6,624 nucleotides of DNA from Clostridium sp. CAG:169 (GTDB lineage: Bacteria; Bacillota; Clostridia; Oscillospirales; Ruminococcaceae), in assembly GCA_000435195.1 (NCBI GenBank), contig FR880210.1:23662-30285 (forward strand), written 5' to 3'. Below, in pieces: positions 1 through 5,797 of the stretch; the first letter of the stretch is position 1, and each line of letters starts with the position of its first letter. The translations under genes were made by a program, and so were the position numbers. The notes beneath the pieces were generated by a model that saw only the letters and a list, made by a program, of their open reading frames with translations, ran no database searches and was not told the origin of the DNA.

Positions 1-551
1 AGCAGGCGCGCCGCTGTGATCATCGCTGCACAGCCGCAGCGGTCATCCAGCGCTTTGCTTGCCACCTTGCCCTCCAGCAGGTGCTTAAAGCTGCCAATGT
101 AGGAGATACGGGTTCCAATCGGAAATTCCTCCTGCGCCTGCTGTTTGTCCATGCCTGCATCGACATAGAGCTGGTCCACCGTCGGATTTTTGCTCGGATC
201 GGTCTGCTCGGAGCCGACGATTCCGCGCCGCGCACCCTTTTTGCCGTGGATAAGCACCGGAGCGGCTGTTGCCACCCTGCGGTCGATGCCGCCGCAGCGG
301 GTCACCTTCAAAAATCCATTCTCGTCGATTCCACACACCATCAGACCGATTTCGTCCATGTGGGCTTCCAAAACAACATGCGGCTTGTCCGCACTTTCCT
401 GTTTCACAGTACAAATCAAGCTGCCCAATGGGGTGCGTCTGACCGGACCCAAATCAGAAATTTCCTCTTCCAAAAGGTCTGCGATCGGCTTTTCATCCCC
501 GGCAACTCCGTGGTGCTGGGTCAGCTTTTCCAATAAACGAAGGGTTTCCAT
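1..551 (-). CDS. M42-family metallo-aminopeptidase (glutamyl aminopeptidase/endoglucanase-like), N-terminal part, runs off left edge
   Basis: This frame is open from an ATG at 551-549 to the window edge (183 codons plus 2 bases, no stop), so the C-terminal half is outside the window. M42 enzymes are cytosolic dinuclear-zinc aminopeptidases, often self-assembled into large tetrahedral shells, that trim peptides produced by proteolysis. Visible motifs are AHMDEIG at residues 63-69, where His64 is the family's first metal ligand and Asp66 supports it, and KALDDRCG at 166-173, which carries the bridging aspartate. The stretch between them fits the PDZ-like dimerisation/oligomerisation insert typical of the family. 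The remaining metal ligands and the catalytic glutamate would lie further left. The start is set by AAAAGGAGG (562-570) about 10 bases upstream. A promoter at 630-658 serves it, so it is probably transcribed separately from the ABC operon. Substrate preference cannot be read from this part. Some M42 members were once misnamed endoglucanases. Confidence 0.92.
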   Translation of the reverse strand, partial: METLRLLEKLTQHHGVAGDEKPIADLLEEEISDLGPVRRTPLGSLICTVKQESADKPHVVLEAHMDEIGLMVCGIDENGFLKVTRCGGIDRRVATAAPVLIHGKKGARRGIVGSEQTDPSKNPTVDQLYVDAGMDKQQAQEEFPIGTRISYIGSFKHLLEGKVASKALDDRCGCAAMITAARL

Positions 552-629
552 CCTTCCTATTCCTCCTTTTTGTATACACCGCTGTAAATCCATCGGAATA
601 TATTTCTTTCTTCCTCGGCTTTCATCTAA

Positions 630-658
630 ATTTTACAAAACATCCATCAAAATATCAA
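630..658 (-). promoter_or_regulatory. Sigma-A-type promoter for the M42 peptidase gene
   Basis: Read on the minus strand, TTGATA (658-653) and TAAAAT (635-630) are separated by exactly 17 bases. Each box matches the housekeeping consensus at five of six positions. The predicted transcript starts near 623, giving a 5' leader of about 70 bases before the ATG at 551. I see no strong riboswitch-like or attenuator structure in the leader. This is inferred from sequence only. Confidence 0.72.
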
Positions 659-695
659 GCCTTTTGCCGATCATTTTCCATTCTTTGTTTTTTTA

Positions 696-725
696 TTGAC
701 AAAATTTACCTCTATCTTCTATGCT
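696..725 (+). promoter_or_regulatory. Promoter-like element facing right, divergent from the M42 promoter
   Basis: TTGACA (696-701, perfect consensus) is followed after 18 bases by TATGCT (720-725, four of six matches). A start near 732 would be expected. No credible plus-strand protein gene lies downstream, but a strong terminator with a plus-strand T tail follows at 900-938. The element could drive a short untranslated RNA, or it could be a chance match in AT-rich intergenic DNA. The -10 box is the weaker half. Confidence 0.42.
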
Positions 726-731
726 AATCTC

Positions 732-938
732 AGATAACGGTACACTCCGACCGTTCCAGACACCCCTCCTGCCATCCCCAATGAAGAATGTTTATAGATA
801 AATTTTGCGGCAAGTAATTCTTTCTTCCCGACTTGATACAGCTTCGTCCGGCTGACGACATACAAAATGTTCCTCCGAAATTTCCCAGATACTCAAAGTC
901 GCCTCTCCAAAATCTCTTTTGGAGAGGCGATTTTCTTT
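732..938 (+). ncRNA. Candidate untranslated RNA of about 200 nt (unidentified)
   Basis: The interval runs from the expected start of the 696-725 promoter to the end of the T tail after the 900-929 stem. It contains a perfect 6-bp hairpin, AACGGT (736-741) with ACCGTT (750-755) around an 8-base loop, a 5-bp hairpin TCGTC (844-848) with GACGA (854-858), and the terminator stem. It does not resemble tmRNA, RNase P RNA or SRP RNA, and I could not match it to 6S RNA or a riboswitch. No convincing plus-strand reading frame is present. An alternative is that the block belongs to a minus-strand intergenic repeat or short gene. Confidence is low because the case rests on a promoter and terminator pair, not on homology. 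Confidence 0.3.
900..938. terminator. Strong hairpin terminator between the ABC operon and the M42 gene
   Basis: The arms CGCCTCTCCAAAA (900-912) and TTTTGGAGAGGCG (917-929) form a perfect 13-bp stem with a 4-base TCTC loop. On the plus strand the stem is followed by ATTTTCTTTT, an ideal intrinsic-terminator tail. On the minus strand, where it lies 17 bases past the stop codon of the second ABC gene, the tail is ACTTTGAG, which is weaker, although the stem itself ends in paired T/A runs. It probably ends the marR-ABC operon and separates it from the M42 gene. The tail asymmetry suggests it also works, perhaps better, for rightward transcription. Confidence 0.82.
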
Positions 939-945
939 TGCTTTG

Positions 946-2781
946 CTATTCTTCCTGGTCGTTTGCAAACTGGCTCTGATACAGCTCCGCATAGAAGCCG
1001 CCCTTTGCAAGCAGCTGTTCGTGGTTGCCTGTTTCTACAATATCTCCATCCTTCATGACAAGGATGATGTCCGCATTGCGGATGGTAGAAAGGCGGTGTG
1101 CGATGATGAAGCTGGTGCGTCCTTCGGTCAGACGGTCCATCGCCTGCTGAATCAACAGCTCTGTCCTGGTGTCGACGCTGGAGGTCGCCTCGTCCAGAAT
1201 CAAAATCTTTGGATTGGAGAGGATGGTCCTTGCGATGGTCAGCAGCTGCTTCTGACCCTGGCTGATGTTGCTTGCCTCTTCATTGAGGACCGTGTCATAG
1301 CCGTGCGGCAGGGTGCGGACAAAGTGGTCCACCTGCGCCGCCTTTGCAGCTGCTACCACCTCTTCATCGGTGGCATCCAGCCGACCAAAGCGGATGTTTT
1401 CCCGGATGGTATCGTTGTACAGCCAGGTGTCCTGCAGCACCATGCCAAAGCTGTCGCGCAGGGTGCTGCGGCTGAACTGCTTGACATCGTACCCGTTGAG
1501 CAGGATCGCTCCGCCGCTGACATCATAAAAACGCATGAGCAGCTTGACCATCGTGGTCTTGCCCGCTCCGGTCGGTCCGACGATTGCCACCTTGGTGCCC
1601 GGCTGGATAATGGCGGAAAAATCGTTGATGATGGTTTTTTCCGGCACATAGCCGAAGTGGACGTGTGCAAAGTAGACCGAGCCGTCGATATTTTCTGCCG
1701 GAAGAGACGGCTGCGGGTCGGCAGTTTCCTCTTCTTCCTCCAAAAAGGCAAAGACCCTCTCTGCCGCTGCCGCTGTCATCTGCAAAACGTTGGAAATGTT
1801 GGCAATCTGGTTGATTGGCTGGGTAAACTGGCGAACATACTGGGTGAACGCCTGAATATCACCGACGGTGATGGAGCCGTTGAGGGTCAAAAATCCGCCC
1901 AGCACGCAGATGCCCACATAGCCCAGATTACTGACAAAGTTCATCAGCGGCTGCATGGTGCTGGAGATGAACTGGCTCTTCCATGCCGCATGGTAAAGGT
2001 TGTCGTTGAGCTTTTTAAATTCCTCGATGCTGTCCTCCTGCCCGTTGAAGGCGGTGACGATGAGGTGGCTGCCGTACATCTCCTCCACATGACCGTTGAC
2101 GTGTCCCAGATATTCCTGCTGTTTACGGAAAAACGGCTGGCTGCGCTTGACCACCTGTGTGACAATCAGCACGCTCAGCGGCAGGATACACAGCACCACC
2201 AGCGTCATCAGCGGACTGATGGAAAGCATCATGCACAGCACGCCGACCATCATGGTGACATTGGTGACAATCTGCGACAGGCTCTGGTTGAGTGTTTGGG
2301 TGATGGTGTCGACGTCGTTGGTGATGCGGCTGAGCACCTCGCCGTTGGAAACCCTGTCAAAATAGGACAGCGGCATCCGGTCAATCTTTTCGCTGATGTC
2401 CTTGCGCATACTGTAACTGAGCTTGGTGGCAACGCCGGACATCACCCAGCCCTGCACATAGGTCAGCAGCGCGCTGATGAGATAGAGTGCTGCCAAAAAG
2501 AGAAGGATCTGTACAAGCGCCGTAAAATCAATGCCGCCGGTGCCGGTCAGCATGGCGATCAATCCTTCAAACAGTTTGGTGGTTGCCTGACCCAACACCT
2601 TGGGTCCGAAGATGGAAAAGATGGTGCTGGCTGCGGCGCAAATCAGCACCAGAACGATACCGGGCAAAAATTTCTTCAAATATCCCAGCAGCTTTCCCAT
2701 TGTTCCTTTAAAGTCCTTGGCTTTTTCGCCAGGCATCATTGGTCCGCGAGGTCCGTGACCTCCCATTCTTGGTCCTGCCAT
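946..2781 (-). CDS. ABC exporter half-transporter, catalytic-site subunit of a heterodimeric multidrug-type exporter
   Basis: This 611-residue protein has a transmembrane domain fused to an ATPase domain (type IV/ABCB-like exporter). A Gly/Pro/Met-rich cytosolic tail (1-18) precedes membrane helices at about 39-59, 88-108, 171-187, 189-209, 283-300 and 305-330. An acidic run, six glutamates at 348-353 broken by nothing but followed by TAD, links to the nucleotide-binding domain. Motifs are Walker A GPTGAGKTT (402-410), Q-loop Gln450, signature ISQGQ (506-510), Walker B KILILDE (525-531) with the catalytic Glu531, and switch His562 in IIAHRLST. Walker B and the switch are canonical but the signature departs from LSGGQ. 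The protein should therefore supply the Walker motifs of the competent ATP site and the degraded signature of the other. Its ATG shares one base with the preceding gene's stop (TAATG), with AAAGGAGG (2792-2799) upstream. This fits translational coupling and one-to-one assembly. Substrate is unknown; drug or peptide efflux is inferred from family and the MarR neighbour. Confidence 0.95.
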   Translation of the reverse strand: MAGPRMGGHGPRGPMMPGEKAKDFKGTMGKLLGYLKKFLPGIVLVLICAAASTIFSIFGPKVLGQATTKLFEGLIAMLTGTGGIDFTALVQILLFLAALYLISALLTYVQGWVMSGVATKLSYSMRKDISEKIDRMPLSYFDRVSNGEVLSRITNDVDTITQTLNQSLSQIVTNVTMMVGVLCMMLSISPLMTLVVLCILPLSVLIVTQVVKRSQPFFRKQQEYLGHVNGHVEEMYGSHLIVTAFNGQEDSIEEFKKLNDNLYHAAWKSQFISSTMQPLMNFVSNLGYVGICVLGGFLTLNGSITVGDIQAFTQYVRQFTQPINQIANISNVLQMTAAAAERVFAFLEEEEETADPQPSLPAENIDGSVYFAHVHFGYVPEKTIINDFSAIIQPGTKVAIVGPTGAGKTTMVKLLMRFYDVSGGAILLNGYDVKQFSRSTLRDSFGMVLQDTWLYNDTIRENIRFGRLDATDEEVVAAAKAAQVDHFVRTLPHGYDTVLNEEASNISQGQKQLLTIARTILSNPKILILDEATSSVDTRTELLIQQAMDRLTEGRTSFIIAHRLSTIRNADIILVMKDGDIVETGNHEQLLAKGGFYAELYQSQFANDQEE

Positions 2782-4979
2782 TATGCCAATTCCTCCTTTG
2801 AAAGCTGACTCTGTGCAATCTCACGGTAGGTGCTGCACTCCTTGAGCAGCTGCTCGTGGGTGCCGATTCCTACCACCTTACCTTCGTCCAGCACCACAAT
2901 CTGCTCGGCGTGCATGATAGTGGAAACACGCTGGGCAACAATCAATACCGTCGCGTCTTCGGTATATCCCTTCAGCGCCTTGCGCAGCTTGGCATCGGTC
3001 TTAAAGTCGAGCGCGGAGAAGGTGTCGTCAAAGATATAGATCGGCGCCTTTTTGACCAGCGCACGTGCGATGGACAGTCTTTGCCGCTGTCCGCCCGAAA
3101 CGTTGGTTCCGCCCTGGCTGATCGGTGTATCGTAGCCCTGCTCCAGTTCGCCGATAAATTCGGACGCCTGTGCCACCTGTGCGCTTTCCTCCAGCTGCTG
3201 CTGGCTGGCGCTGTGGTCCGCATAACGCAGGTTGGAAGCAACGGTGCCGGAAAACAGCATACCTTTTTGCGGAACATAGCCAATCTTGTCGCGCAGCTCC
3301 TGCTGGGGAATCTCTCGTATATCCACTCCGTCGATGGTAATGCTGCCCTGCGAAACGTCATAAAAACGAGGAATCAGGTTAATGAGGGTGGATTTGCCCG
3401 AACCGGTCGAGCCGATAAAGGCTGTGGTCTGTCCGGGTTTTGCTGTAAAGGAGATATGCTCGAGAACATCCGTTTCTGCTCCGTCGTAGCGGAAGGATAC
3501 ATCCTTAAACTCCACCAGACCTTTCGTCTGTTCCATGTGTTTTGGTGCGGACGGGTCTTTGATGGAATTTTCTGTGGAAAGCACCTCATAGATACGCTCG
3601 GCGGAAACCGATGCCCTTGGCACCATAATAAACATCATGCTGATGAACAAAAAGCTCATGATGACGTGCATGGCATACTGGATAAACGCCATCATATCGC
3701 CCACCTGCAAATTGCTCTGGGCAATCTGTTTGCCGCCAAACCAGACAATCAGCAGTGAGATGCCGTTCATCACCAGTGTCATGGCAGGCATCATAGTCGC
3801 CATTGCACGGTTGACAAACAGGGTGTTGCCGACCAGGTCGCGGTTTGCCGCATCAAAGCGCTTCTGCATAAAGTTCTGGTTTGCAAAGGCGCGCACGACC
3901 ATCATCCCGGACAGTTCCTCGCGGCTGACCAGGTTCAGTCGGTCCACCAACTTCTGCATCTTTTTAAAGCGAGGCAGAGCGACGCTGAACAAAATCAGAA
4001 TCAAACCCAGCATGATCACCAGCGCCAGCGCCAGCACCCACGCCAGGCTGACACACTTGGACAGACCCATAATTAAGCCTCCGAAGCCCATGATAGGCGC
4101 AAAACAAAGCATACGCAGCCCCATGCTCAAGAAGTTCTGGATTTGGGTGATGTCGTTGGTGGAGCGGGTAATCAGCGAGGCGGTGGAGAACTGGTCCATC
4201 TCACTGTTGTTGAAATAGGTAACGCGGGTAAAGACATCCCGGCGCAGGTCCCTTCCCACACCGGCGCCCAATCTGGACAGGCAGAAGCCTGCGCCGATCG
4301 CACAGCCGGTCAGCAGAACGGTCAGTCCCAGCATCTTGATGCCGTCCCCGATGATGTAGCCGGTCTGGATGGCATCGGTATCTGCGCCCAGCGCCCGATA
4401 CAGGCTCTTGACCAGCACCGGACCGGTCTGGGAGATCATGCTCTCCGGTGTGACTGCCGCAGTTTCGACCGCCTGCTGCACCTGCTGCGGGTCGAAGGTT
4501 GCCGATGCCTGTGCCAGCATGGCAATATCCAAAGTGCTTCGCACTGTGCTGCTCGAATCCTGTGCAGCGTTTTGCTGCATCATGCCTTCCAAAAACTGCA
4601 CCAGCGCATAGGAGGCGCGGGAGAATACCCATTCGATCTCCTCGCTGTGCTCGCCGGTCAGGGCAAAGTCGCCCTCCTTCAGATTCGGGTAGGTCTTTTG
4701 CAGCTGTGCAAGCTGTTCGCCTTCATCCAGCTGCAAATAATGGTCTGCAACCAGCTGCCGGTCCTGTTCGGACATAAAGCGCTGCATCAGCTGCATACTC
4801 TGCGTGTCGATTGCCTCCGGGGAAGCATAGGTGATGCCGCCCTGCTGCAAACCAACGTTGACGATGTCGCTCATGTAGTTTGGCAGCGTCAGCTCCAGCA
4901 TCGCCTGCCCGAACAGCAAAATTACCGCTCCCAGCAGCAAGGCGATGTACGGTTTTAAGTACTGCTTTAATTTCAGCAT
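2781..4979 (-). CDS. ABC exporter half-transporter with large extracytoplasmic insertion, degenerate-site subunit
   Basis: This 732-residue protein combines a transmembrane domain and an ATPase domain and is about 130-160 residues longer than a usual half-exporter. The extra length lies between helix 1 (about 11-30) and helix 2 (about 213-236): residues 40-205 are hydrophilic, rich in Gln, Glu, Asp and Ser, contain no cysteine, look mostly helical, and should be outside the cell. Further helices lie near 288-306, 310-334, 398-415 and 430-453. Motifs are Walker A GSTGSGKST (523-531), Gln571, an intact signature VSGGQ (627-631), Walker B IYIFDD with Asp652 where the catalytic Glu normally sits, and Gln683 in place of the switch His (VAQRVST). 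These two substitutions mark the non-hydrolytic site of heterodimeric exporters. The start MLKLKQYLKPY matches the usual N terminus of the family. The ribosome site is modest (GGAAGGAA, 4991-4998). It follows marR by 30 bases and overlaps its partner gene by one. Confidence 0.95.
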   Translation of the reverse strand: MLKLKQYLKPYIALLLGAVILLFGQAMLELTLPNYMSDIVNVGLQQGGITYASPEAIDTQSMQLMQRFMSEQDRQLVADHYLQLDEGEQLAQLQKTYPNLKEGDFALTGEHSEEIEWVFSRASYALVQFLEGMMQQNAAQDSSSTVRSTLDIAMLAQASATFDPQQVQQAVETAAVTPESMISQTGPVLVKSLYRALGADTDAIQTGYIIGDGIKMLGLTVLLTGCAIGAGFCLSRLGAGVGRDLRRDVFTRVTYFNNSEMDQFSTASLITRSTNDITQIQNFLSMGLRMLCFAPIMGFGGLIMGLSKCVSLAWVLALALVIMLGLILILFSVALPRFKKMQKLVDRLNLVSREELSGMMVVRAFANQNFMQKRFDAANRDLVGNTLFVNRAMATMMPAMTLVMNGISLLIVWFGGKQIAQSNLQVGDMMAFIQYAMHVIMSFLFISMMFIMVPRASVSAERIYEVLSTENSIKDPSAPKHMEQTKGLVEFKDVSFRYDGAETDVLEHISFTAKPGQTTAFIGSTGSGKSTLINLIPRFYDVSQGSITIDGVDIREIPQQELRDKIGYVPQKGMLFSGTVASNLRYADHSASQQQLEESAQVAQASEFIGELEQGYDTPISQGGTNVSGGQRQRLSIARALVKKAPIYIFDDTFSALDFKTDAKLRKALKGYTEDATVLIVAQRVSTIMHAEQIVVLDEGKVVGIGTHEQLLKECSTYREIAQSQLSKEELA

Positions 4980-5009
4980 TCTTCTTTCATTCCTTCCATT
5001 TATAATTGG

Positions 5010-5507
5010 TTAAAAGGTATCCTCTTGTTCGTCGCTCATCCCTTCCAAAATCTGTGCCAGCTGCTCGAGCACACGAAAGGTCAGCCGGGTGTCCTCTTCT
5101 CCCAGCTGTTCCATGATAAAGTTCATCTTGCTGACCAGATTTTGAAAGGAGCTGTCCAACAGCTGACTTCCGGTGGGTGTCAGACGAATCCATGTGGTCC
5201 TGCGGTCCTTCTGGTCGGGCATCCGCTGCACATATCCCATTCCCTCCAGCTTGCTGATGCGCTGACTCAGTGCCGGCATACTCTGATTCATTATTTTTGC
5301 CAGCTCCGATAAGGTCATCGGCTCAAACGGGTCACGGTTTCTGCACTCCTTGTCCTCACAAGGTCTTTTTCCGCCGTGTCGCAGCGCCAGCAGAGTGCCA
5401 AACTGGGACTTGCTGATCTCCGGTTTTGGGGTGAACACCGTCCACGCCCGGCGCATCCGGTCCATTAACCGGAACAGCTGCATCGACCGCAATTGTTTTT
5501 CCTCCAT
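5010..5507 (-). CDS. MarR-family transcriptional regulator, probable repressor of the ABC exporter operon
   Basis: This 165-residue protein is the first gene of the operon. MarR proteins are homodimeric winged-helix regulators that usually repress their own operon and release DNA when a ligand binds or a thiol is oxidised. The visible core is MTLSELAKIMNQS (64-76) leading into the recognition helix at about 76-88 (SMPALSQRISKLE), then the wing with DQKDRR (98-103) and IRLTPTG (107-113). Helices on both sides (about 5-25 and 114-160) would form the dimer interface. Between the helix ending LLALRHGG and the DNA-binding helices is an extra polar stretch (about 44-63) containing His44, Cys50 and Cys55, which is not part of the usual fold and might bind metal or sense redox. 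The ATG at 5507 has AAGGAG (5514-5519) six bases upstream. A promoter and a palindrome upstream suggest autoregulation. Length and motifs are normal for MarR apart from the insertion. Confidence 0.92.
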   Translation of the reverse strand: MEEKQLRSMQLFRLMDRMRRAWTVFTPKPEISKSQFGTLLALRHGGKRPCEDKECRNRDPFEPMTLSELAKIMNQSMPALSQRISKLEGMGYVQRMPDQKDRRTTWIRLTPTGSQLLDSSFQNLVSKMNFIMEQLGEEDTRLTFRVLEQLAQILEGMSDEQEDTF

Positions 5508-5552
5508 TTTTTTCTCCTTTCCGACTATTTATTTAATCAAGATAATTATGCT

Positions 5553-5569
5553 ACTTAAGTATTTTAAGT
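5553..5569. promoter_or_regulatory. Palindromic operator candidate over the marR promoter -10 box
   Basis: ACTTAA (5553-5558) and TTAAGT (5564-5569) form a perfect inverted repeat with a 5-base spacer, 17 bp in all. It covers the whole -10 box and the predicted start site, where bound protein would block RNA polymerase. The size and AT-rich character fit MarR operators, which are typically 16-20 bp imperfect palindromes. The left part is also an 8-bp palindrome in its own right (ACTTAAGT). Binding by the adjacent MarR protein is inferred from position. Confidence 0.55.
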
Positions 5570-5589
5570 CAATATTTTTGCATTGTCAA
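5561..5589 (-). promoter_or_regulatory. Promoter of the marR-ABC-ABC operon
   Basis: Read on the minus strand, TTGACA (5589-5584, perfect) and TAAAAT (5566-5561, five of six) are separated by 17 bases, the optimal spacing. Transcription should start near 5554, leaving a leader of about 46 bases before the marR ATG. With both boxes near consensus, the promoter should be strong when not repressed, in keeping with control by a repressor. Confidence 0.8.
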
Positions 5590-5662
5590 GATTCATTTTG
5601 TATCTTCATATTTTACCATAAATCACAAAGTAATTTTTGATTATCTTTTCAAAAGTTCTTAT

Positions 5663-5704
5663 ATGCCGGTATAGCCTATTGTTACAGGCTTTTCCGGCAT
5701 TTTT
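5663..5704 (+). terminator. Two-tier hairpin with plus-strand T tail between marR and the integrase
   Basis: The outer arms ATGCCGG (5663-5669) and CCGGCAT (5694-5700) and the inner arms AGCCT (5673-5677) and AGGCT (5686-5690) can form a long interrupted stem, followed by TTTTT on the plus strand. This is a good intrinsic terminator for rightward transcription, yet no rightward gene precedes it. For leftward transcription coming out of the integrase the tail is ATATAAGAAC, which is poor in T, so termination in that direction would be weaker. It may be a remnant of the arrangement before the element inserted. Confidence 0.6.
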
Positions 5705-5760
5705 CATTGTGGAAGATACTCTCAAATCTTTTTATATCCCCGTATGTTTTTGTGTTCAAA

Positions 5761-5797
5761 AGTAGTATGTGGAGTAGTAAATTCTCCGTTTACTACT
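5761..5797. repeat. Integrase arm-type binding repeats (Tn916 DR2-like)
   Basis: AGTAGTA occurs at 5761-5767 and again at 5773-5779, a 12-base step, and its inverse TACTACT lies at 5791-5797. The second copy sits within GAGTAGTAAATTC (5772-5784), which from memory is the DNA sequence used in the solved complex of the Tn916 integrase N-terminal domain. The copies at 5773-5781 and 5789-5797 also form a perfect 9-bp inverted repeat with a 7-base spacer, and the last copy overlaps the int stop codon. In Tn916 such DR2 repeats lie near each end and are bound by the integrase's N-terminal domain during excision. The match marks this as the int-proximal end of the element. Confidence 0.82.

Noticed and set aside
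719..865. Short minus-strand frames in the intergenic region: a 48-residue frame from TTG at 865 and a 43-residue frame from ATG at 861, both after GGAGG at 872-876
   Set aside because: The ribosome-site spacing is plausible and the 48-residue product looks somewhat protein-like (GMAGGVSGTVG). However, no promoter is visible between the terminator at 900-929 and the start, two frames compete, and no family is recognised. Conservation with synonymous changes in relatives would revive it.
792..1010. A 72-residue minus-strand frame starting inside the second ABC gene
   Set aside because: It begins within the ABC coding sequence in another frame and reads straight through the terminator stem, so it is very unlikely to be a gene.
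919..2808. A 629-codon plus-strand reading frame opposite the second ABC gene
   Set aside because: It is antisense to a gene with complete ABC exporter motifs. Its translation is rich in His, Gln and Asp with no recognisable domain, as expected for the mirror of a GC-biased coding frame.
2856..3758. A 300-codon plus-strand frame opposite the first ABC gene
   Set aside because: It is antisense to the ATPase domain of the 732-aa subunit, with no ribosome site or recognisable motif.
4143..4958. A 271-codon plus-strand frame opposite the N-terminal half of the first ABC gene
   Set aside because: It is antisense to the membrane and extracellular portion of a clear gene, and its composition is typical of a mirror frame.
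4973..4990. A five-codon minus-strand micro-frame (ATG at 4990, TGA at 4975-4973) overlapping the first ABC start codon
   Set aside because: It could act as a coupling micro-frame, but such short frames are common by chance and no ribosome site specifically favours it.
5773..5797. The AGTAGTAAA inverted repeat read as an ordinary terminator of int
   Set aside because: The stem is AT-rich, has no T-run after it on the minus strand, and overlaps the stop codon; integrase-binding repeats explain it better.
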